From assembly GCA_903888515.1 (NCBI GenBank), contig CAISTY010000060.1, positions 1-64,000 on the forward strand: DNA of 64,000 bases. Direction: 5' to 3'. This stretch comes from Akkermansiaceae bacterium. Lineage in GTDB: Bacteria > Verrucomicrobiota > Verrucomicrobiia > Verrucomicrobiales > Akkermansiaceae. This document shows positions 48,918 through 57,160 of the stretch, piece by piece; position 1 is the first letter of the stretch; each line of letters opens with the position of its first letter. The position numbers were made by a program, and so were the translations under genes. The notes under the pieces were generated by a model that had not been told where the DNA came from, made no database searches, and saw nothing but the letters and a program-made list of their open reading frames with translations.

Positions 48918-50101
48918 CAGCGGGTTCCTCCCAGTTGTCCCTGAATCCAAAGCTGCCCTAGGCGGTATTTCTCCAGCCACACCGCCAACTCGGATGCCGA
49001 GAGCCGTGTCATCTCCGTCTGGCCCTTATGTTTTTCGCAGACTACCACGGATTCCGGGCAATCTGTCATCGCATCCACCAGAATGTCAGAGTGCGTCGTC
49101 ACGATGATCTGGGTCTGTTCAGATGCGGACTTCAGCAAGTCCGCAACGGTCGGAAGAATGTCCGGATGCAATCCCAGTTCCGGCTCCTCGATGCAGATGA
49201 GTGGCGGCGGCTCGGGGTCGCAAAGAATTGCCAGAAGGCAGAGGAAGCGCAAGGTCCCATCTGATAGCCGGGTCGCAGGAATGACAAAGTCCCCCTCCGT
49301 GAAAAACACCTGCACGCTTCCACCCTCGGCCACAACCTCGAAGTCCGTTAGTCCGTCATACAGTTTTCTCAAATTCTCGATGATCGCCTTCTTGGCTTTC
49401 GGCGTTTTCCGCAGCTTGCTGAGAAACAAACCCAGGTTGGAAAAATCATCCTCAAGGAAATTGTTGCGCATGTCCGCTTGCTGAGGTTCGCGGAAGACGG
49501 CACTGCGTCCGAACGCCCATTCTCGATAGATGCGCACCTTTTCGTAGTTTTGAGAAAGCGATGCCAATTCGGCAAAGGAGGACGGATCAAACAGCTGGCC
49601 TACTATGGAACAGTCCGGCCGAACCAGCGCCTCTGATACAGATCTCTCGGCACCCGTCGCCGTGAGAACCATCGGCTTTCCGTCCTTCAGTCCGTGATAG
49701 TAGGATATAGCATCGCCTCCCCAAGGAGGTTCGATGGATTCTGTCACCCGCTCATCCACCAATTTGAAACGCTGTGCCTCAGAACGAAACTCGATCACGT
49801 GTCGCAGTGGGATTTCGCTGTGCGGGTGTTCGATCACCACGTCCACAGAAGCCACTCCCTTAGGGTCACCTTTCCAAATCCATTCCGTTACGCCGCCGCC
49901 CTTGCGGGTCACATCCGCAAAATCCTTTGGCGCGGCACGCAGCAGGCTGATCGCTTCGATGAGATTCGATTTGCCGCTGCCGTTGGGGCCGATGAAAACA
50001 TTGAGCGCCACGAGGTCGATGCCGTTGTTCTCCGACCCGAAGGATAGAAAATTCCTCGGTTTCAAATGATGGATCAGGATGGAGCCGGTGGGTTCTGTCA
50101 T
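48914..50101 (-). CDS. RecF/OLD-like AAA ATPase (AAA_21)
   Basis: LVALNVFIGPNGSGKSNLIEAISLL; LSDGTLRFLCLLAIL signature-like; ICIEEPELGLHPDILPTVADLLKSASEQTQIIVTTHSDILVD. Confidence 0.9.
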   Translation of the reverse strand: MTEPTGSILIHHLKPRNFLSFGSENNGIDLVALNVFIGPNGSGKSNLIEAISLLRAAPKDFADVTRKGGGVTEWIWKGDPKGVASVDVVIEHPHSEIPLRHVIEFRSEAQRFKLVDERVTESIEPPWGGDAISYYHGLKDGKPMVLTATGAERSVSEALVRPDCSIVGQLFDPSSFAELASLSQNYEKVRIYREWAFGRSAVFREPQQADMRNNFLEDDFSNLGLFLSKLRKTPKAKKAIIENLRKLYDGLTDFEVVAEGGSVQVFFTEGDFVIPATRLSDGTLRFLCLLAILCDPEPPPLICIEEPELGLHPDILPTVADLLKSASEQTQIIVTTHSDILVDAMTDCPESVVVCEKHKGQTEMTRLSASELAVWLEKYRLGQLWIQGQLGGTRW

Positions 50102-50104
50102 GGT

Positions 50105-51508
50105 TCAATTCTCCTCGGGTTCAGTTTTATCCAAAATCTCCCCTTCGTCGAGCACGTCGGCGCTCAATTCAGCGGCGGCGGTGGGTAGTTCCGGCAGCTC
50201 GGCGGCGGCTTCGCGCGCGTCCAGCTTGCCCGTCACAATGTCGGTGGTCAGACGCGTGCGGTATTCCTGCATCAGCGCGATTTCCCGCTCAGTGCGGGCA
50301 ATGGCGGTGGTGAGGTCTGCCGATTGCTCCTCGATTCCTTTAAGGATGGAATCCTGCTCTTCGCGAGGTGGCAGCGGAATATGGATCGCGCCGAACCTGT
50401 CGTTATAGAGACGCATGAATCCCGACGTGCCGGTGCCCAAACCTTTTGATTCCGAACGGAATTTCACTCGCAGCGTCCGGCTCCGGAATAGCTCACCAAG
50501 GTAATCGACGTTCACATCCGCTATCGGGTCGAAGACTGCATAATCCGGACTCACAAGGCCGGTGATGCTGAGGCACGATGGGAAAATGACTCCGTTGCCC
50601 GCTTGCATTCGGTTCACAACGAACTGCCGCGGTCTGACAATCTTGAAGCCGACCAGTGTTGCTGCTTGAGGCGGGCGGGTGAAGTGTTCAGAAAACACGA
50701 CGAGGCCGTGATGCATTCGCATTGAGAGCAACGGTTCCAATCCTGTCGTGGACCGATGATCCACTTCGCGAAGTAGATACTTGATCCGCTTCGCCTCCCA
50801 ATGCTTCGGAATATCCCCGAGCCAGGGGATGCCGGAGGGTTTGAGGGGGACGTCGGGATGGAGGCCGCGGGTGACGGCGCGGTGGATGATGGCCTGCTTC
50901 TGCTCGTTGAGCAGCCCGATGAGCTTGCGCTTGGCGCGGATGAAGCCGTCGATCTTGCGGTTCGCGTGGTCCAGAAACCGCACGATGGCCGCTTGTTCGT
51001 CGGGCGGCGGGAGCACTGAGCCGATGACTTTGAAATGTTCGGGACGTAGGCTCCACATGTCCGACGTGATGCCGTATGACCAGCGCTCCGCCTCCTTTGC
51101 AAATGACGGCGTGCGGTAGAGGTGGTGATAAAATAACGCGTTCGCTTCCGTTCTCGGGCGCATCACCACATAGGCGGGGCTGATGATGCCGCGCAGACTC
51201 GAAGCGCCCAGTGCTCCCTGCCATGCCCGCATCTTGTTGTAGGCGATGTCGTGGGGCTGAACGAGTTTGTAGGCTCCTTTGTTGAGGTTTGAGCTGTCCT
51301 TCTTCGACGAGCCATCGAGCAGCACTTTCTGGCGAACGATTCCCCGCGTGATCGTTACGGATAGCATTTCCTCCTTCGGATGATTGCGGTCTTTGACCTC
51401 ATCGAAGAGCGCACGGTTCGGCAGGACAGACCAATGTTTGGGAACGCTTCCAAGCCAGCGATGCCCCGACTCCTTGTATTGCGCATACGGCTTGAGGCCT
51501 TCTATCAT
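50105..51508 (-). CDS. hsdS: Type I restriction enzyme S subunit
   Basis: WLGSVPKHWSVLPNRALF and WLGDIPKHWEAKRIKYLL duplicated target-recognition domain starts; PPPDEQAAIVRFLDH and PPREEQDSILKGI conserved motifs. Confidence 0.93.
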   Translation of the reverse strand: MIEGLKPYAQYKESGHRWLGSVPKHWSVLPNRALFDEVKDRNHPKEEMLSVTITRGIVRQKVLLDGSSKKDSSNLNKGAYKLVQPHDIAYNKMRAWQGALGASSLRGIISPAYVVMRPRTEANALFYHHLYRTPSFAKEAERWSYGITSDMWSLRPEHFKVIGSVLPPPDEQAAIVRFLDHANRKIDGFIRAKRKLIGLLNEQKQAIIHRAVTRGLHPDVPLKPSGIPWLGDIPKHWEAKRIKYLLREVDHRSTTGLEPLLSMRMHHGLVVFSEHFTRPPQAATLVGFKIVRPRQFVVNRMQAGNGVIFPSCLSITGLVSPDYAVFDPIADVNVDYLGELFRSRTLRVKFRSESKGLGTGTSGFMRLYNDRFGAIHIPLPPREEQDSILKGIEEQSADLTTAIARTEREIALMQEYRTRLTTDIVTGKLDAREAAAELPELPTAAAELSADVLDEGEILDKTEPEEN

Positions 51509-51526
51509 TTCCGGCCTCCTTTCTGC

Positions 51527-51738
51527 GCCCCAACGGGGCAGTGCCATGCCAGCCCAGGGCAACGCCCTGGGTCAACGGTGTTAGATGATTCAAGCCCTGT
51601 AAGGGCGGACCAAATCGCCCGTACCACCGAACGCCGTCCGCGTCGCCGGTTAGGCCGCCCTTTCAGGGCTTGCATGGTGTGTTTGGCGTCAAACCCAGGG
51701 CGTTGCCCTGGGCTGGCATGAGGTCGCCCCGTTGGGGC
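51527..51738. repeat. 212-bp nested inverted-repeat element in the DUF1016-hsdS gap
   Basis: 46-bp arms 51527-51572 / 51693-51738 (GCCCCAACGGGGC...CCAGCCCAGGGCAACGCCCTGGGT); inner 18-bp arms 51591-51608 / 51655-51672. Confidence 0.9.
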
Positions 51739-51808
51739 TTTGAAGAGATGGCTCATGGCGTGGCTCCTTTCGCGATTTCGTGCGCGGGCTGTGAGGCACA
51801 TCGCCGGC

Positions 51809-51860
51809 TCGATTCGTGACGCGCTGCGTCACAAATCGAAATTAGACGCAATGAGTCTAA
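51809..51860. other. Two consecutive hairpin-forming palindromes
   Basis: TCGATTCGTGACGC-GCT-GCGTCACAAATCGA (51809-51839) and TTAGAC-N7-GTCTAA (51842-51860). Confidence 0.6.
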
Positions 51861-51871
51861 ATTCGGAGATT

Positions 51872-52969
51872 TCATGGCAGTTTCGTCCTCCGTGCTGGCT
51901 TTGATGTTTCCGGCTCCTTCTCGTTGTCCTCCGGCGGGGCACAGAGTTGATAGAACTCATGGAGTTTGGCACGGAGCAGGTTTTTGTCAGGCAGCATGGT
52001 TTCATACTCGGCGATCATGGCCGGGGAGAGGGATCGGCTGAGGCAATACTCGACGACTTCCGCATCCTTGGTGGCGCAGAGGAGAAGACCGATGGCGGGG
52101 TTTTCGTGGGCCTTGCGGTGGTCGCGGTCGAGCGCTTCGAGATAGAAGTTGAGCTTGCCGAGATCCTCCGGGCGAAACTCGCGGATCTTGAGTTCGATGG
52201 CAACAAGGCAGTTCATGGCACGGTGGAAGAACAACAAGTCGAGCGCGAAATCCTGCCCGCCGACCTGCACCGGGTGTTGGGAGCCGACGAAGCAGAAGTC
52301 GCGCCCCAACTCAGTGATGAAGCGGCCCAGATTGCGCAGCAGTGCGCCGTGGAGGTCGGCTTCGGAGTGCTCGGAGGGCAGGCCGAGGAATTCGAGGGAG
52401 TAGATGTCTTTGAAGATGTTGAGCGCCTCTGGGTGAGATTCTCTCACCAGTGGCGAGACTTTTATGGGATGGAGGACGGTGCGCTCGAAACGGGCGGTTC
52501 GGAGTTGGCGTTCGAGTTCCCGGCTGGACCACTTTTCCCGGATGGCCAAACGGACGTAAAACTCGCGTTCCTCATCCATCTTGGCGCGGCTCAGGATGGC
52601 CAAATGATGAGTCCACGGCAATTGTCTCAGCAGTGCCGAGACAATTGCGTCATTTCTGTAAGCCTCGTAAAACTGGCGCATTCTGAACAGATTGGGCCGG
52701 GTAAATCCCCTGAGGCCCGGCTGCGTTCGGGCTAGGAAGCGTGCCAGATCATCGACCACCTTATCGCCCCACTCGGCGGACTCCAGCTTGCGGCTGATGT
52801 ATTCGCCCACCTGCCAGTAAAGCGTGACCAGTTCGGTATTGACCGCCTGATACGCCCGCTGTTTGGCGGATTGGATGAGTTCGAGCACCTCGGTGAAGGC
52901 GCTCTCCTCTGCAACCTGCGGCGATAGTCGCACCGGTGGTGCGACAATTTGGTTCTTCTCCTTCTTCAC
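51872..52969 (-). CDS. DUF1016/YhcG-family PDDEXK nuclease domain protein
   Basis: YWQVGEYISRKLESAEWGDKVVDDLARFL, GFTRPNLFRMRQFYEAY, FVGSQHPVQVGGQDFALDLLFFHRAMNCLVAIELKI (nuclease core). Confidence 0.92.
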   Translation of the reverse strand: MKKEKNQIVAPPVRLSPQVAEESAFTEVLELIQSAKQRAYQAVNTELVTLYWQVGEYISRKLESAEWGDKVVDDLARFLARTQPGLRGFTRPNLFRMRQFYEAYRNDAIVSALLRQLPWTHHLAILSRAKMDEEREFYVRLAIREKWSSRELERQLRTARFERTVLHPIKVSPLVRESHPEALNIFKDIYSLEFLGLPSEHSEADLHGALLRNLGRFITELGRDFCFVGSQHPVQVGGQDFALDLLFFHRAMNCLVAIELKIREFRPEDLGKLNFYLEALDRDHRKAHENPAIGLLLCATKDAEVVEYCLSRSLSPAMIAEYETMLPDKNLLRAKLHEFYQLCAPPEDNEKEPETSKPARRTKLP

Positions 52970-55296
52970 GTCCTGGTTCCTTTCGTGATTTCCTGGAGCA
53001 GGCCCTCGGTCTCCTGCTCCAGCGCGAGGATGTCGGCGCTGATCTGGGCGAGGGTGCGGAGTTGGGGCGGCTGATAGAAATGACGGGTGAAGCTGACTTC
53101 ATAGCCGATCTTGGTATCGGCCTCGACGAGCCAGGCGTCGGGCGTGTAGGGCAGAACTTCGCGGCGGATGAATGCCTCGATGCCGCCTTCCTCCAGCAGC
53201 GGGATTTGCTCGTAGTCGCGCAGTTCGCTGTCGGGCTCGTATTCGACAATCGTCGGACGGCCCGGCGGTCCGTCCCTACCTTCGTAAAGGCCGCGAAGCG
53301 GGTCGGGCTTCAATTTGCCCGGTTTGTGGATTTTCTTGATGACGGGCGGGGCGTTCTCGTCGCGCCAACTCACGGCATTGACGATGAGCTTGTGGTCGGA
53401 GGCGGAGAGTTTGATGCCGAGGGTTGTCAGGGCATCGGAGAGTTTTCCGAGGAAGATGTTGTGATCCTCGAAGAGGTCACCGCCGAGTTCCACACGGAGC
53501 CGGGTGGCGGTCTCGACGAGGAAGGCGTCGCGCTTCCAGGTGTCCGCATCGAGGAGTTTCTTTTTCTTCTTATCCGGCAGGGACTTTTTCGCAGCGCCTT
53601 CATTTTCCTCATCGTCATCCCCGGTGTCTGCGCTGCCCCAATCATCAAGGAGTTTTTCCAGTTGCTTGCGGACGGATGCCGGTTTTTCAACAAGGGCGTC
53701 GCCGAGTTCGTCGTAGAGCACGGCACGGATTTCCTCATCGCCGGAAGCGAAGCGCAGGGACTCGATGCGCGGAAGGGTGAGCTGGCTGTGGAGGCGGAGC
53801 GGGCGCTCGACCTTCACCTTCCAATAACCGAAGGCGGCGTTCTGGAAGATCTTCGACTGTGGCGTTTCCTCGAAGGCGAGGAAGGTTTGGCAGATGCACT
53901 GGATGTCTTCGGCGGCGAGTTCGCAGTTCTTCTTGCCCATGTTCTTGCGCAGGGGCTTGAACCAGTGGGTGGCGTCGATGAGCTGCACCTTGCCTTGGCG
54001 CGGCCCGGCTTTGCGGTTGCTGAGCACCCAGACGTAGGTGGCGATGCCGGTGTTGTAAAACATGTTCAGCGGCAGGGCGACGATGGCCTCCAGCCAGTCG
54101 TTCTCGATGATCCAGCGGCGGATGTTGCTTTCGCCCTGGCCGGCATCCCCGGTGAAGAGGGAGGAACCGTTGTGGACTTCCGCGATGCGGCTGCCAAGCG
54201 GCGTGGCGTGCTTCATTTTGCTCAGCATGTTGGCCAGAAAGAGCATCTGGCCGTCGCTGGAGCGGGTGATGAGGGAGAGTTCCTCGCCATCGTGCATCAC
54301 GCGGAAGCGGGGATCGCGCAATTCCGCCTTGCCGCCCATGCGCTCAAGATCGCTTTTCCAGCTCTTGCCGTAGGGCGGATTGGCGAGCATGAAGTCGAAC
54401 TCGCGGGAGCGGAAGGCGTCGTTAGACAGCGTGGAGTGCTCCGGCCCGCCGACGATGTTGTCCGCCGCATCGCCATCGCCCTTGAGCAGGAGGTCGGCCT
54501 TGCAGATGGCGTAGGTCTCGCCGTTGATTTCCTGACCGTAAAGGTGGGTGGCCACCTCCTTGCCGTGGTCCTTGGCGATCTGCTTGAGGGTTTCCTCGGC
54601 CACGGTCAGCATGCCGCCGGTGCCGCAGGCGCAATCATAGAGCAGGTAGGTGCCGGACTCGATCTTGTCCGCCACGGGCAGGAACATCAAATTGGCCATG
54701 AGCCGGACGGCGTCGCGGGGCGTCCAGTGTTCGCCAGCCTCCTCGTTGTTGTCCTCGTTGAAGCGGCGGACCAGTTCCTCGAACATCGTGCCCATCGAGT
54801 GGTTGTCGAGGCCGGGGAGATCGCCGACCGGGTAGGGGCTGATGTTGATGTCCTTGTCGAGAAACTTCTCGATGAGCTGGCCGAGGGCGTCCGCCTTGGA
54901 GAGGCGCGGGATCTGATTGCGGAATTCGAAGTTGGTCAGGATGTCCTGCACGTTGGGGGAGAAACCATCGAGGTAGGCATCGAAGTCGTCCCGGAGCTTC
55001 TGCTGGGTGGCGCGGGACTTGAGGTCGCGGAGCAGGAACGGCGAGGTGTTGTAGAACGCCTGACCAGCCGCGGAGCGAAGTGCGTCGTCCTGATGGGTGA
55101 TCTGCTCCTTGTCGAGGGCGGCCTTCATTTCCATGACGGCCTGCTTCGTCGGCTCCAGCACGGCATCGAGGCGGCGCAGCACGGTCATCGGCAGGATGAC
55201 ATCCCGGTATTTGCCTCGGACGAAAACGTCGCGGAGGGTGTCGTCGGCGATGCCCCAAATGAAATTGGTGAGCCAGTTGAGTTGGGCTTGGTCCAT
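52966..55296 (-). CDS. hsdM: Type I restriction enzyme M subunit (N6-adenine methyltransferase)
   Basis: YDCACGTGGMLTVAEE, NPPYGKSW, GEHWTPRDAVRLMANL. Confidence 0.95.
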   Translation of the reverse strand: MDQAQLNWLTNFIWGIADDTLRDVFVRGKYRDVILPMTVLRRLDAVLEPTKQAVMEMKAALDKEQITHQDDALRSAAGQAFYNTSPFLLRDLKSRATQQKLRDDFDAYLDGFSPNVQDILTNFEFRNQIPRLSKADALGQLIEKFLDKDINISPYPVGDLPGLDNHSMGTMFEELVRRFNEDNNEEAGEHWTPRDAVRLMANLMFLPVADKIESGTYLLYDCACGTGGMLTVAEETLKQIAKDHGKEVATHLYGQEINGETYAICKADLLLKGDGDAADNIVGGPEHSTLSNDAFRSREFDFMLANPPYGKSWKSDLERMGGKAELRDPRFRVMHDGEELSLITRSSDGQMLFLANMLSKMKHATPLGSRIAEVHNGSSLFTGDAGQGESNIRRWIIENDWLEAIVALPLNMFYNTGIATYVWVLSNRKAGPRQGKVQLIDATHWFKPLRKNMGKKNCELAAEDIQCICQTFLAFEETPQSKIFQNAAFGYWKVKVERPLRLHSQLTLPRIESLRFASGDEEIRAVLYDELGDALVEKPASVRKQLEKLLDDWGSADTGDDDEENEGAAKKSLPDKKKKKLLDADTWKRDAFLVETATRLRVELGGDLFEDHNIFLGKLSDALTTLGIKLSASDHKLIVNAVSWRDENAPPVIKKIHKPGKLKPDPLRGLYEGRDGPPGRPTIVEYEPDSELRDYEQIPLLEEGGIEAFIRREVLPYTPDAWLVEADTKIGYEVSFTRHFYQPPQLRTLAQISADILALEQETEGLLQEITKGTRT

Positions 55297-55454
55297 GAGT
55301 GAGGGTTCGGGTGATGCCGTTAGTGGAAGCAGATTTCCAGCCGCATTCCAGCCTAACGGCACTTGAGAGGGAAGCCGGATCTTGCCGGACTGTCAGATTT
55401 CTTTGCCGGGCCGTGCTGTCGGGAGCAACCCTTGCGTAAGGGTGTAAGAGAAGA

Positions 55455-55485
55455 CACGGGCAGGAATGCCCGTGCTCCTTTTTTC
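55455..55485 (+). terminator. Hairpin plus T-run; possible Rho-independent terminator or REP-like hairpin
   Basis: CACGGGCA-GGAA-TGCCCGTG followed by CTCCTTTTTT. Confidence 0.4.
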
Positions 55486-55493
55486 ATTCCTCA

Positions 55494-55542
55494 CCCTTCA
55501 TCCTTCATCCTTCATCCTTCATCCTTCATCCTTCATCCTTGT
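55494..55542. repeat. Heptanucleotide tandem array (catcctt), about 7 copies
   Basis: ...cttcatccttcatccttcatccttcatccttcatccttcatcctt read directly. Confidence 0.9.
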
Positions 55543-55749
55543 GTCCAGCCAGCGGCAACCTTTGCGTAAGGGTGCGGTCGATTCACCTATTCCGACCTGT
55601 GGCTCGGGCATCCTGCCCCAGACCGTGCTGCGGGCATCCTGCCCGCCTCTTCCCATCGCGTTCCTTCGCGTCCTTCGCGGTTAGAAAATCTTCTCTTCAA
55701 CCCGAAATCCACTCTTCAATCCGTCTCCATCCGTGTCATCTGCGGTTAG

Positions 55750-56086
55750 AAAATCTTCTCTTCCTCTTTCAAGACGGCGCGCCCGGCGGTCGCGCCCTAC
55801 CTTCTTCAACAAAAAACCATTCCTTCTCTTCCTTGGCGTCCTCCGCGCCTTGGCGGTTGAAAAATCTTCTCTTCCTCTTCAATCCACAATCCTCAATCTC
55901 TTCCCCCGACCCTCTTCCTCATCCTCTTCCACCCAAATCTCCTCTTCCCTTCGTGTTCCTTCGCGTCCTTCGCGGTTAAAAAATCTTCTCTTCCTCTTTC
56001 AAGACGGCGCGCCCGGCGGTCGCGCCCTACCTTCTTCAACAAAAAACCATTCCTTTTCTTCCTTGGCGTCCTCCGCGCCTTGGCGT
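55750..56086. repeat. Direct duplication of a roughly 100-bp CT-rich unit (copies about 55750-55850 and 55980-56086)
   Basis: Both contain aaatcttctcttcctctttcaagacggcgcgcccggcggtcgcgccctaccttcttcaacaaaaaaccattcctt(c/t)tcttccttggcgtcctccgcgccttggcg. Confidence 0.9.
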
Positions 56087-56300
56087 TTCAAAATCTCCTC
56101 TTCAATCCCCAATCCCCGATCTGTGATCTTCGATCTCTTCTTCCTCTTCTCTTCCTCTTTTCTTCACCAATGACTAATGACCAATGACCAATGACTTCTT
56201 CTCTTCCTTGGCGTCCTTGGCGTCTTGGGTCTTGTTGTCTTGGATCTGAGGCGAAGCCTCGCTAGGAGACGGTCTGCCGCAGGATGCGCCAGCCACTGGG

Positions 56301-57056
56301 TTACGGTACCAGACCTGCTTCGCGAAACGAATAGTAGGCGGTTCTGCCGGGTGAGGGTTTGCCGATGATCACATGGTCGAGGAAGCGCACCTGCATCAGA
56401 GTGGCGGCTTCGACGAGCCGGCGCGTCACCATTTCATCGGCCCGGCTAGGGCTGGGATCGCCCGAGGGATGGTTATGGATCAGGATGAATCCGTGAGCGC
56501 CACGGGTGATCACCGGGCGGAGGATTTCGCGCGGATGGGCGTTGGATTCGCTGACCGTGCCCACCGAAACGACGGTGGTGCCGATATGGCGCAGGCGGGT
56601 GTCCACCACCGCCACCACCACCTGCTCTTGGGCGAGATGCCGGAGTTGCGGTGCGAAAAACTCATGGATGCGTTCCGGGCTGTCCAGCGGCGTGTCGCGG
56701 AGTTGTTCGCGGGCGACGCGGGTACCAAGCTCGAAGGCGGCCGCCAGTTTCGAGGCCTTGGACAGTCCCAGACCGTATTCTTTGGCCAGTTCGGAAACCG
56801 GCAGTCCGCCCAAGGCTCCCATCGATCCGTATTTTGCCAGCAGATCCCGCCCGATGTCGATCGCGCTCCGGTGCTTCGTCCCGGATGAGATGAACAGTGC
56901 CATCAATTCGGCGTCGTTCAGCGCCGCAGGTCCAAGCTGCGCGAGCTTTTCACGCGGACGCTCGCTGTGCGGCAGATCCTGAATCCGCGTTCCTGTTAGA
57001 TCGGCCGCGGCTATGGATGATACATGGCAATCCAGCATGCAAGTTTTCGGGGCCAT
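56301..57056 (-). CDS. radC: RadC family JAB/MPN-domain protein
   Basis: HSERPREKLAQLGPAALNDAELMALFISSGTK; metal motif FILIHNHPSGDPSPSRAD; FLDHVIIG. Confidence 0.93.
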   Translation of the reverse strand: MAPKTCMLDCHVSSIAAADLTGTRIQDLPHSERPREKLAQLGPAALNDAELMALFISSGTKHRSAIDIGRDLLAKYGSMGALGGLPVSELAKEYGLGLSKASKLAAAFELGTRVAREQLRDTPLDSPERIHEFFAPQLRHLAQEQVVVAVVDTRLRHIGTTVVSVGTVSESNAHPREILRPVITRGAHGFILIHNHPSGDPSPSRADEMVTRRLVEAATLMQVRFLDHVIIGKPSPGRTAYYSFREAGLVP

Positions 57057-57160
57057 CCGAAGAGGCTGAAGATGTGGCTTCGAATTGCAAGGATTTCCAA
57101 CGGTTTCTGACAATCCCGCCTTGAAATGCGGGCCATGCGGTGCATTCTCGCCGCCCGCCC

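Noticed and set aside
51505-51801. 98-aa minus-strand ORF (ASPGQRPG...RPNRRRGRR)
   Set aside because: Translation of the nested palindromic element; both strands give similar sequence, typical of a non-coding repeat.
52936-55302. 788-aa plus-strand ORF across hsdM
   Set aside because: Antisense open frame caused by GC-rich codon structure of hsdM; the opposite strand carries clear methyltransferase motifs.
55539-56173. 146-aa Ser/Pro/Phe-rich plus-strand ORFs
   Set aside because: They lie entirely in CT-rich duplicated repeat DNA; low-complexity translation.
54990-56260. CRISPR-like array possibility in the repeat-rich region
   Set aside because: Repeats are 7-bp, hairpin or 100-bp units without regular spacers, and no cas genes are present.
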